DNA from: Clostridia bacterium
GTDB taxonomy: Bacteria > Bacillota_A > Clostridia > Christensenellales > Aristaeellaceae
Length of the DNA stretch: 53,759 nt
NCBI GenBank assembly: GCA_017399225.1
Contig: JAFQEB010000025.1
Span: 1 to 53,759 of the forward strand
Reading direction: 5' to 3'
Shown: positions 34,739-42,321 of the stretch, piece by piece
How the letters are laid out: the number at the start of each line of letters is the position of its first letter
Numbering within the stretch: the stretch's first letter is position 1
Notes under the pieces: generated by a model
Database searches by the model: none
What the model was told of the DNA's origin: nothing
Seen by the model: only the letters and a program-made list of their open reading frames with translations
Program-made: the position numbers and the translations under genes

Positions 34739-36262
34739 TTACATCCTTTCTGTTTCGGGCGCGGCAGTCTCCCCTGCCAGCATACCCAACACGGCGTAGA
34801 ACATCGGCGTCACCAGGCAGATGCTGAAGGTGAACATCCCCTGCGCCAGATAGCAGACCACCGCCAACAGCAGGGGCAGCACCGCCGGGCGCCTGTCTGC
34901 CCGGGCAAAGCCCCAGCCCGCCGCGCCGAAGGTCAGCAGCAGGAACATCAGCATCGCCGGCAGGCCGCTGTTGCTCAGCACCGCCAGCACCATGTTGTGC
35001 GGGTTGTCAAAGCGCTGCACGAGGCTCTGGCCGGTACGCCAGAGATGATCGTCCATCGCATAGAGGAAGGTATCCGGGCCCGTCCCCCACAGGAGATTCT
35101 CCCGGCTCATCTCCAGCGTCAGCCGCCATACGCCGATGCGCTCGGAGCCAAAGGCGTCCTGTCCCCGCCCGTGCAGCAGCTCCTGCAGCTCCCACAGACC
35201 GCTGCCCGCCGGCATGGGCAGGAAATATGCCGCCAGCACCGCAGCGATCAGCAGCGCCGCGCCGATCAGGGCCACCCAGCGCTTTTGCAGCGCCCGGCCG
35301 GGATGCACCGCTGCCAGCGCCCCCAGGCCGATCAGCACCAATCCCAGCGCCGCCGGGAGCAGCTTCCGCCACCCGAAGCCATGGGGGAAGAGCAGCTCCT
35401 CCGTGCCATCCAGCCACGGCAGCGCCAGCAGCAGCCGCACGCTCAGCATCAGCAGCGAACCGCCGAGGATCAGCAGCACCCGGCCCCGGCTGCGGGGGAT
35501 GCGCAGGGCGATCAGCACCAGCAGGAACAGCAGCCCCGCCAGCATGATCAGCCCGCACTGCACCTCCATGCACAGGAGCAGCAGAACGCCCGCCACCCCG
35601 GAGAGGAGCCAGCCCCAGGCGGGGCGCTTCATCACCGCGAAGCCGCCCAGGCACAGGGGGATGGCCAGGGCCGCATAGCCCACCACCATGTCGATGTTGC
35701 CGATGGGGCCCTGAAATTCATAGTTCGTGTGGATGCTCGTCCCCACGGGGAAGAGCTCCAGCACATTGATATCCGCATACTGCAGCGCAACGATCCCGGC
35801 ATAGGCCACCAGGCCCCAGGCCGCCGCGTCGACGAGGTGCCGCACCCGCACCCGCGTCAGGCTCATCGCCAGGAAGATCAGGCCGTAGCAACCCTGGGTG
35901 ATCAGGCCCTCGTAGCGCTTTGCGCCGTAGAAGACCGCCAGCTGTCCGGCTTCGTTGTTGTAATCCGCCCAGGAGCCAAGGAAGGCCGAGAGCGTCACCA
36001 GGGCAAAATAGGCCAGCGCCGCGCCGTGCAGCCAGCTCAGCCGCACCGAGCCCTTCAGCTCCCGCTGCCGGGTCAGGACGGACAGCATATGCACGCAGGC
36101 CGCCGCCGTCACGCCGGTGAGGATCAGCATCCCCATCCATTTGGAGTGGGTGATGCGGGAATAGCTGCCATCCTGCCACAGGGGGAACAGCGCCAGCCAC
36201 ATCATGCCCAGCACCGTGGTGACCCATTGGGGCCAGTCCGCCCGTCGTTCTGTCATCGTCAT
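34739..36262 (-). CDS. O-antigen ligase / polysaccharide polymerase-like membrane protein
   Basis: Polytopic membrane protein of 507 residues with about twelve helices and the Wzy/WaaL-type large outer loop ending in GTGPDTFLYAMDDHLWRTGQ and FDNPHNMVLAVLSNSGLPAM, the family signature. Such proteins join or transfer surface glycans. Which one cannot be read here; transfer to a wall or membrane acceptor is likely in a Gram-positive. GGGAGG lies 8 bp before the ATG at 36262; 18 further codons upstream are open but unlikely. First gene of the pair with DUF975. Confidence 0.83.
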   Translation of the reverse strand: MTMTERRADWPQWVTTVLGMMWLALFPLWQDGSYSRITHSKWMGMLILTGVTAAACVHMLSVLTRQRELKGSVRLSWLHGAALAYFALVTLSAFLGSWADYNNEAGQLAVFYGAKRYEGLITQGCYGLIFLAMSLTRVRVRHLVDAAAWGLVAYAGIVALQYADINVLELFPVGTSIHTNYEFQGPIGNIDMVVGYAALAIPLCLGGFAVMKRPAWGWLLSGVAGVLLLLCMEVQCGLIMLAGLLFLLVLIALRIPRSRGRVLLILGGSLLMLSVRLLLALPWLDGTEELLFPHGFGWRKLLPAALGLVLIGLGALAAVHPGRALQKRWVALIGAALLIAAVLAAYFLPMPAGSGLWELQELLHGRGQDAFGSERIGVWRLTLEMSRENLLWGTGPDTFLYAMDDHLWRTGQSLVQRFDNPHNMVLAVLSNSGLPAMLMFLLLTFGAAGWGFARADRRPAVLPLLLAVVCYLAQGMFTFSICLVTPMFYAVLGMLAGETAAPETERM

Positions 36263-36287
36263 TGGCTGCGCCTCCCTTCCTGTGGAT

Positions 36288-36316
36288 ACGATAGCATATT
36301 TGCGCCGCACTTGCAA
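36288..36316 (-). promoter_or_regulatory. Promoter of the O-antigen-ligase-like gene
   Basis: TTGCAA (36311-36316), 17-bp spacer, TATCGT (36288-36293) on the minus strand. Confidence 0.6.
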
Positions 36317-36499
36317 GCGGAAACCGCAGCCGGCTTTATATCATAGCCCGGTTTCATGAATGGGGCATGAACATATGCGGCCCGGCAGCAGCTGACAGCT
36401 GCGCAAACAGGAAGTCAGCAGGGGTGATAAAAGAAAGGATTTATCCTTCGCTTTACGCAGGCCTGCCAAGGCTTGCGATTTCGGTGCTTCTTTGGATGA

Positions 36500-36850
36500 A
36501 ATGGTAGCGGGAAACTTGAATTTAACGCGCCAAAAGGCTCTCCATCCGGGGAATTCGTTCGAGGAAGCGTGAGCTTCCTTCCTTTATAAAGCCTCCCTCC
36601 TCGAGGCGCGACGCGTTAAGAAAACATGCCAGTGGCATGTTTTTAGCCAAAGCGGGGAGCAATCTATGATTGCGACCGGGACAGGTGGCATCGCGCTGGC
36701 GCGATGACGGAAGGAGTTCTGTCAGCGTCAGCTGACTGAGAGGGCTGTTGCCGCAGGACATGCCAACAGCATAGAGGCGCGTCCGAGGACGCCCCGAACC
36801 CTCTCACCCGCTCGCGCGGGAGCTCTCCCAAAGGGAGAGCCTTTGGGTAT
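36500..36850 (+). repeat. Composite of repeat fragments
   Basis: Starts GCGGGAAACTTGAATTT, the left end also seen at repeat A3, but then turns into other sequence: a GAAGCGTGAGCTTC palindrome, a perfect stem AAAACATGCC/GGCATGTTTT (36621-36643), GTCAGCGTCAGCTGAC and, at 36797-36846, a family C-like unit (CTCTCACCCG, CTCCCAAAGGGAG). No open frame has a ribosome site. It is best read as several nested or decayed repeats. Confidence 0.55.
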
Positions 36851-36918
36851 GGTAAATTCCAGCCTTATTGGCACTTGTCAGATCTTTTGCAGGTTATCTT
36901 TTGAGTCGCTTGCACATT

Positions 36919-37373
36919 CTCCCTCAGTCTCCACGCAAGCGCGGAGCCAGCATACGCCTCCGCTTCGCTCCGGAACCTTTGCCCGTTCCAGGCAACTCCC
37001 CACCGGGGAGCCGGTTCCTCCCGGAGGGAGCCTTTTGGCTGCTTTAAACCGCAGCCTGTAAAGGAAAGTACAGCGAGCATATCGCCAGCCCCCAGCGGCT
37101 GCAGTACAGCCCGCAAAGGAAATGTAGCGGCGAATTTGCAGAGGTTTGCTTCCGCGTAAGCGGAAATTCAGAGCAAACCTCTGCAACCCGAGCCGCCCTG
37201 CACCGCAGCCGCAAAGCGGACGACTAAAGGGAAAAGAGGGGGGACCGGGGGGAAAGCACCATTTTGCTTTCCCCCCGGCGGCTTTGCGCCGCTTTCGACG
37301 CGCGAAAGCGGCTTCCTGCGGCAAAACGAACCTGCCTTACAGTAAAAGAAAACTCACAAACCCCAATTTGCAG
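36919..37373 (+). repeat. Family A dispersed repeat, copy 4
   Basis: Lies between the O-antigen-ligase-like gene and the ManA-fusion gene. Contains the same blocks as copy 3, including its extra 65 bases, and the long stem (37136-37150 with 37172-37186; the inner loop reads GTAA against GTTA). The left end differs from copies 2 and 3 before CTCCCTCAGTC. It is followed by a terminator, as copies 1 and 2 are. Confidence 0.86.
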
Positions 37374-37390
37374 AACAGTTTGTTGGGCCG

Positions 37391-37437
37391 CAAAAACAAC
37401 CAGGCATCTGGCAAAGCGCTGGATGCCTGGTTGCTTT
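37391..37437 (-). terminator. Bidirectional terminator of the ManA-fusion operon
   Basis: CAACCAGGCATC (37397-37408) pairs with GATGCCTGGTTG (37422-37433). The minus strand continues TTTTTGCGG, the plus strand CTTTTG. Confidence 0.8.
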
Positions 37438-37477
37438 TGTTGTCAGATAAAATGATTTCTGTAAGAAGCCGCCCTCA

Positions 37478-38947
37478 TCAGCGTCCTCTTTTGTATTTAC
37501 TGGGCATCGACAGGGCCGCGCGGCCGGAGCCGGTCAGGGTCAGCGCCGGGGCTGCCGCCGGGACGTAGAGGCTCTCGCCCTTCACAAGCTTGCGCTTGCC
37601 GCCCTGCCAGCACAGCGTCAGGTCACCCTCCAGCACGGTCAGCAGGCCGAAGTGGTTGATGGCGGGCACGGCCTGCTCACCGCCGACGTTGATCAGGTCG
37701 AGGGTAAAGTAGGTCTCGTCCAGCACGCGGGCGATGGGGGCGTCCGGCGCGGGGATGGGGTCGAGGGTGAAGTCCAGGTCGGTCACGTCGAGGGCCTTGT
37801 CGATGTGCAGCTCGCGGCGGTTGCCGTTCTTGTCCACGCGATCCCAGTCATAGAAGCGGTAGGTCACGTCGGAGGACTGCTGGATCTCGTAGAGCATGAT
37901 GCCCGCGCCGATGGCGTGCACGCAGCCCGCCGGGATGAAGCACACGTCGCCGGGCTTCACGTCCACCTTGCGCAGCAGGGGTTCAACGGCCGATCCGGCC
38001 TCGCAGGCAGTGCGCAGCTCCGCCAGGCCGGTGCCGGCCTTGATGCCGTAGACCAGCTGGCTGCCCTCGGGGGCGTCCAGGATCAGCCAGGCCTCGGTCT
38101 TGCCCAGCTTGCCGTTTTCGTTGGCGCCGGCGTAGGTATCATCCGGGTGCACCTGCACGGAGAGGCTTTCCGCCGCGTCGATGAACTTCAAAAGCAGCGG
38201 GAAGGTCTCCCCGGCGTACTTGCCCGCAAAGCGTGCGCCGTACTTCGCGATCAGCTCGGGCAGCTTCACGCCCGCATCATCGACGGATTCCAGCCCGGAG
38301 ATGCAGCTGACTTCGAGGCTCTCGCCGGTGGGCACCTCGGCGATGGGCTTGCCGTAGACCGTGCGCAGCTTCTCGCCGCCCCAGGGGGTCAGCTTGCCGC
38401 CGCGGAAGGCGGGGTGCATCGTCAGGGGCAGCAGGGGCGTTTCCTCCGACAGGGGCAGCTCATAGCAGTAGAAGGGCAGCTCCCGGTGGAAGAAGGTCAC
38501 CTCGCCCGCCTTGCGCATACCGATGCGGCCGTAGAGCTTCTGCGCGGCGGCATTCTCGCAGTAGGTGTCGATGCGCAGGGCGTCGCAGCCCTGGGCCCGC
38601 AGGATATCGCCCACGGCAGCCACAGCCTGAGCCCCCAGGCCCTTTCCCTGCTGATCCGGCGCGATGGCCAGGCGGTGGAAGGCGCCGGGCTTCACGCCGA
38701 AGAGCCAGTTGACGGAGGCGTACTCCGGGTCAAAATGCTGATCGATGGTCACGGCGCACAGAAGCCGATCCGCTTCCCTGGCAACATAGAGCGTGCCAGC
38801 CTCCAGGCTCTCCCGCAGGAAGGCCTCGTTGGGGTATTCGCCCCAGCGCCACTGGTCGATCCCGGCGGACTGCATGGCCCCGCACACGGACTGGTAGAGG
38901 CTGCACACCGCAGCGAAATCAGCGTTTACCGCTTTGATCAGGTTCAT
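37478..38947 (-). CDS. Fusion of GNAT acetyltransferase and mannose-6-phosphate isomerase
   Basis: Cytoplasmic two-domain protein of 489 residues. Residues 1-160 are a GNAT N-acetyltransferase with the acetyl-CoA loop RLAIAPDQQGKGLG (92-105). Residues 170-489 are a class I mannose-6-phosphate isomerase (fructose 6-phosphate to mannose 6-phosphate) with zinc ligands visible at Gln265 and His267 (VQVHPDD), Glu285 (GKTEAW) and His344 (GCVHAIG). There is no stop or shift between the parts. AAGGAGG lies 9 bp before the ATG. Third gene after a glycosyltransferase and an ABC permease, so ManA probably feeds GDP-mannose for surface glycan, or lets mannose from mannan enter glycolysis. The acetylation target is unknown. 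Confidence 0.9.
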   Translation of the reverse strand: MNLIKAVNADFAAVCSLYQSVCGAMQSAGIDQWRWGEYPNEAFLRESLEAGTLYVAREADRLLCAVTIDQHFDPEYASVNWLFGVKPGAFHRLAIAPDQQGKGLGAQAVAAVGDILRAQGCDALRIDTYCENAAAQKLYGRIGMRKAGEVTFFHRELPFYCYELPLSEETPLLPLTMHPAFRGGKLTPWGGEKLRTVYGKPIAEVPTGESLEVSCISGLESVDDAGVKLPELIAKYGARFAGKYAGETFPLLLKFIDAAESLSVQVHPDDTYAGANENGKLGKTEAWLILDAPEGSQLVYGIKAGTGLAELRTACEAGSAVEPLLRKVDVKPGDVCFIPAGCVHAIGAGIMLYEIQQSSDVTYRFYDWDRVDKNGNRRELHIDKALDVTDLDFTLDPIPAPDAPIARVLDETYFTLDLINVGGEQAVPAINHFGLLTVLEGDLTLCWQGGKRKLVKGESLYVPAAAPALTLTGSGRAALSMPSKYKRGR

Positions 38948-38968
38948 TATCTATATCCTCCTTTGTCA

Positions 38969-39739
38969 TCAGAGATGGAACACGAATTGATCCTCGTTCC
39001 GGCGGAAGACCCACCAGCCAAGCGCCAGGGGAACGAGGGCACAGAGCAGGCACATCCCCCACTGGGCAATATCCGGCGCTGCGCCCTCGATGGTGATGGT
39101 GCGCAGGCAAGTGATGAACTGGTACATGGGGTTCAGCCGGAAAACAGGCTGCCAGGCCGCCGGGATGATCGAAATGGGGTAGAAGATGGGCGTGGCGTAT
39201 GTCCACAGCAGGCTCACCACGCTCCACAGGAACCGGGTGTCCCGGAAGAACACGTTCAGCGTGCACAGGATGAGGGCCATACCCAGCGCAAAGAGGAAGG
39301 TCAGGGCCATCACCAGGGGGGCCAGGAGCAGCGCAGGACTCACCGGCGCGCCGGAGAGGAGCATCACCAGCAGCAACGGCACGAAGGCGATCAGCAGATT
39401 GATCAGCGAGGACAGGCTGCGGCTGAGGGGGTAGATCATCTTCGGCATGGCCACCTTGGTGATCAGCGGGCCGTTGAGGACGATGGAGTCCATGCCCAGG
39501 GTGACGCACTCGTTGAAGAAGTTGAACAGGATGATGCCCGAGAGCAGATACACCGGGAAATGGCTGATCTCCGAATGAAAGAGGGTCGAAAACACGACGT
39601 ACTGCACGGCCATCGTCAGCAGCGGATTGAGGAAGGACCACAATACGCCCAGCACGCTTTGCCGGTACTTGGTGCTGAAGTTGCGCTTCACCAGCTGCTC
39701 CAGGAGGAAGCCATAGCGGAGGATGGATCGTTTCTTCAT
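38969..39739 (-). CDS. ABC-2 type polysaccharide/teichoic-acid export permease
   Basis: Membrane subunit of 256 residues with six helices, of the Wzm/TagG group that exports lipid-linked surface polysaccharide. Features are the amphipathic N-terminus with LVKRNFSTKYRQSVLGVLWSF and the late WTYATPIFYPISIIP segment typical of this family. It overlaps the upstream glycosyltransferase by one base (TGATG). The usual ATPase partner (Wzt/TagH) is not in this operon or elsewhere in the window. Confidence 0.9.
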   Translation of the reverse strand: MKKRSILRYGFLLEQLVKRNFSTKYRQSVLGVLWSFLNPLLTMAVQYVVFSTLFHSEISHFPVYLLSGIILFNFFNECVTLGMDSIVLNGPLITKVAMPKMIYPLSRSLSSLINLLIAFVPLLLVMLLSGAPVSPALLLAPLVMALTFLFALGMALILCTLNVFFRDTRFLWSVVSLLWTYATPIFYPISIIPAAWQPVFRLNPMYQFITCLRTITIEGAAPDIAQWGMCLLCALVPLALGWWVFRRNEDQFVFHL

Positions 39740-41478
39740 CAGGCGTCCTCCTTTCCGTTCATGTTGATGGTCATGCGGCCGTCCCGGGTGAACAGGGAGC
39801 TGTAGTAGCGCTCCTGCGGACGCTCGCCCCAGACAGCGCGGAAGCGGGCCAGGTCATTTTCCGGCGCAGGGCCAGTCAGGCAGGGCAGCGGCCCCCGGCA
39901 GACCATCCGGGCATGGGGGGTGTACACGTTGACCAGCCCGGCGCGCAGGCATTTGAGGCCCAGATCCGCGCCCCGCAGGTCGCTGTCATAAGGCGCAGCA
40001 GCATTGCCTTCCCCACTGGGGAAGGTGGATTCGGACGAAGTCCGAAGCCGGATGAGGTCTTCCCGCGCGACGCCGAAGCCGCCCAGCGCCAGGAAGGTCT
40101 CCCGGCGGATCAGCACCAATGCCGAGGACACGCCCGTCACATTGCGCACCAGCCGGTCGGTGATCATATAGGGCCGCCCGTAGAGCCATTGCCCTGCGTG
40201 GTGGCTGACCGCGCCGCCGGGGACGTCCACAGCATAGCCGGCATGGCGGTAGAAGCGCTTCTGATCCAGGATGGCGCTGCCCACGCAGCCCACGTCGGGG
40301 CGCTGGGCGTACATGAGCATCTCCGTCAGCCAGTCGCCTTTTTCGATGGGCTTCATGCCCGCGCGAAGGAAGAGCAGGAAATCGCCCTTTGCCTGCCGGG
40401 CCGCGTCATTCAATCGGGAGGCGTCGTTCACGCGGATGACCTCGCCGGGCAGCTGGGGCAGCTTCCCCTCGCCCAGCACGATGGCCGTGACGGCAGGGGC
40501 GCCCTCCGCCGCATAGCGGATGCGCACCCGCAGGGCCTCCATGCCGACCTGCGCCGGGATGCCCCGGCGGTGCAGCTGATCCCCCACGGCTCTGCAGGCG
40601 GCCTCCACGCATTTTGCCGCCTTTTGGTGGCTGAAGGAGGTATCCAGCATCCGCCAGTGATACAGGATGCGCGGGATGTGGGTGATCTTCTCCGCCAGCT
40701 CCGTGGCCCGCAGCGCCAGATCGTGATCCTGGGAGCCGTCGCATTCGCTGCGCAGGAGGCGGCCGTCCCGGCGGATGACCTTCTCCGCCAGCGGGCGCGT
40801 CATGGCGGTAATGTGGCAGATGTAATTGCCCGCCCGCAGGCTGTCCGGGGCGAAATCCGGCTTCAGGTGCGGGTCGAAGAAGCGCGTGCCGTCGGCATTC
40901 ACCTTGTCTTCGTCGGTGTAGATGAAATCCGCGCCGTCCTCTGCCGCTTCCAGGATGCAGCGCACTGCGTCCGGGGCCAGGAGGTCGTCATGGTCGCACA
41001 GGGCGATAACGTCCCCCGAAGCCATGGCATAGGCCGCATTGGTGTTGCCGGAGATACCGCCGTTCTCCGTGCCCAGCTTCACGCGGAAGCGGGCGTCCCG
41101 TTCCGGGAGGGCAGCCAGCGCCGCGCGGGTGGCAGCGTCCGTGCTGGCGCCGTCGTAAAAGCAGGCCTCCCACCGGGGGCAGGACTGGGCCAGGAGGGAA
41201 TCCGCCAGCGCCGTCAGCAGATCGGGCCGGGTGTTCCAGGTCGGGATCAGGAAGGAGAGCGTCTTCTCCGTCCGGAAGGGCGTCGGGTCGGGCCGCTCAT
41301 GGATGCGGAGCCAGGCCTGATAGGCGTCCTCCTCCGCCTGACGGGCAGCCGTCTCGCTGCGCAGCACGTCCCGGTGGATCAGCGTCATCCACCGCGTATA
41401 AACCAGACCGGGGATGCAGCCCACGCCGTCGTGGCGCACCCGACGGACGAAGCTCCGCGCGGAAGACAGGATCGACAT
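39739..41478 (-). CDS. GT2-family glycosyltransferase with an in-frame repeat insertion
   Basis: Cytoplasmic or membrane-associated glycosyltransferase of 579 residues, GT-A fold. TLSFLIPTWNT begins the catalytic domain, NGGISGNTNAAYAMASG and the metal-binding DHDD follow, and ILYHWRM closes it; a second, GT2-like half ends with ALGGFG and DLGLKCLRAG. Between these last two motifs lies a stretch of about 25 extra residues (EDLIRLRTSSES to GNAAAP) encoded by a family C repeat at 40006-40057. GGGGGTG lies before the ATG at 41478; upstream codons are repeat DNA. First gene of the operon with the ABC permease and ManA fusion. Rhamnosyltransferase-like is the closest guess; the donor sugar is unknown. 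Confidence 0.88.
   Translation of the reverse strand: MSILSSARSFVRRVRHDGVGCIPGLVYTRWMTLIHRDVLRSETAARQAEEDAYQAWLRIHERPDPTPFRTEKTLSFLIPTWNTRPDLLTALADSLLAQSCPRWEACFYDGASTDAATRAALAALPERDARFRVKLGTENGGISGNTNAAYAMASGDVIALCDHDDLLAPDAVRCILEAAEDGADFIYTDEDKVNADGTRFFDPHLKPDFAPDSLRAGNYICHITAMTRPLAEKVIRRDGRLLRSECDGSQDHDLALRATELAEKITHIPRILYHWRMLDTSFSHQKAAKCVEAACRAVGDQLHRRGIPAQVGMEALRVRIRYAAEGAPAVTAIVLGEGKLPQLPGEVIRVNDASRLNDAARQAKGDFLLFLRAGMKPIEKGDWLTEMLMYAQRPDVGCVGSAILDQKRFYRHAGYAVDVPGGAVSHHAGQWLYGRPYMITDRLVRNVTGVSSALVLIRRETFLALGGFGVAREDLIRLRTSSESTFPSGEGNAAAPYDSDLRGADLGLKCLRAGLVNVYTPHARMVCRGPLPCLTGPAPENDLARFRAVWGERPQERYYSSLFTRDGRMTINMNGKEDA
40006..40057 (+). repeat. Family C double-hairpin element inside a coding gene
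   Basis: GCCTTCCCC-ACT-GGGGAAGG, then TTCGGACGAAGTCCGAA and GCCGGATGAGG: two perfect hairpins in the same order and with the same GGACGAAGTCC core as the element at 12721-12771. It is read in frame on the minus strand as part of the glycosyltransferase. Confidence 0.8.
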
Positions 41479-41497
41479 GGCAGCACCCCCTTTCTGG

Positions 41498-41536
41498 GAA
41501 TTCGGAATGCGGAATTCGGAATGCGGAATTTGATTG
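41498..41536 (-). repeat. AT-rich GGAATTC-type repeat in the glycosyltransferase leader
   Basis: GGAATTCGGAATGCGGAATT and a further GGAATGCGGAATTTGATT, between the promoter at 41551 and the ribosome site. It is the same unit and orientation relative to the gene as in the deoC leader. Confidence 0.75.
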
Positions 41537-41550
41537 GCGTTACGGCCTTC

Positions 41551-41579
41551 ATTATAGCACGATTGCCCTCGGGACGCAA
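41551..41579 (-). promoter_or_regulatory. Promoter of the glycosyltransferase-permease-ManA operon
   Basis: TTGCGT (41574-41579), 17-bp spacer ending TGC, TATAAT (41551-41556) on the minus strand. Confidence 0.72.
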
Positions 41580-41620
41580 TGCGGAGCGTCCGGCGGTGCC
41601 GGGAAGCACTGCGATACCGC

Positions 41621-41649
41621 TTGACCATTTTCCGCCGCATATGTACAAT
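41621..41649 (+). promoter_or_regulatory. Promoter of the iron-sulfur flavoprotein gene
   Basis: TTGACC (41621-41626), 17-bp spacer, TACAAT (41644-41649). Confidence 0.7.
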
Positions 41650-41692
41650 AGCAGTATCAACCGACCGAGCACAATGAAACGGAGGGATCCCC

Positions 41693-42310
41693 ATGAAGGT
41701 TCTTCTTCTCAACGGCAGCCCGCGCATGAACGGCAACACCGCCCTGGCCCTGCAGGAAATGGCGAATATCTTTGCCGAAAACGGTGTGGAAACGGAGATC
41801 ATCCAGGTGGGCAACCAGGCCATCCGCGGCTGCGTCGCCTGCGGCTCCTGCCGGAAGCTGGGCAAGTGCGTCTTTGACGACCTGGTGAACGAGACGGCGG
41901 AGAAGTTCGCCCAGGCCGACGGCGTCGTAGCCGCCAGCCCCGTGTACTATGCCTCCGCCAATGCGACGCTGGTGGCTTATCTGCAGCGCATGTTCTACTC
42001 CACCCGCTTCCCCAAAACGATGAAGGTGGGCGCGTCGGTCGCCATCGCCCGGCGCGGCGGGTGCTCTTCCACCTTTGACGAGCTGAACAAGTTCTTCACC
42101 ATTTCCGGTATGCCCGTGGCCTCCAGCCAGTACTGGAACAGCGTCCACGGCGGCGCGCCCGGCGAGGCAGCCCAGGACGCCGAGGGAATGCAGACCATGC
42201 GTACCCTGGCGCGGAACATGGTTTTCCTGATGAAGTCCATCCAGCTGGGCAAGGAAGCCTTCGGCCTGCCCGAGCGCGAGCCCGGCATGTGGACCAATTT
42301 CATCCGCTGA
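41693..42310 (+). CDS. Iron-sulfur flavoprotein (NADPH-dependent FMN reductase fold)
   Basis: Cytoplasmic flavodoxin-fold redox protein of 205 residues. LLLNGSPRMNGNT (FMN phosphate loop) starts the protein; Cys47, Cys50, Cys53 and Cys59 (CVACGSCRKLGKC, a C-x2-C-x2-C-x5-C pattern) match the compact 4Fe-4S motif of archaeal and clostridial iron-sulfur flavoproteins; SPVYYASANATL is the second FMN loop. Relatives reduce oxygen, peroxide or unknown acceptors in anaerobes. CGGAGGG lies 6 bp before the ATG. The HAD gene follows after 11 bp, so the two form an operon. Confidence 0.9.
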   Translation: MKVLLLNGSPRMNGNTALALQEMANIFAENGVETEIIQVGNQAIRGCVACGSCRKLGKCVFDDLVNETAEKFAQADGVVAASPVYYASANATLVAYLQRMFYSTRFPKTMKVGASVAIARRGGCSSTFDELNKFFTISGMPVASSQYWNSVHGGAPGEAAQDAEGMQTMRTLARNMVFLMKSIQLGKEAFGLPEREPGMWTNFIR

Positions 42311-42321
42311 TGGAGAGCAAC

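Noticed and set aside
33761..36346. An 861-codon plus-strand frame opposite the DUF975 and O-antigen-ligase-like genes
   Set aside because: His/Gln/Arg-rich product without motifs; the minus-strand genes have ribosome sites, a promoter and membrane segments.
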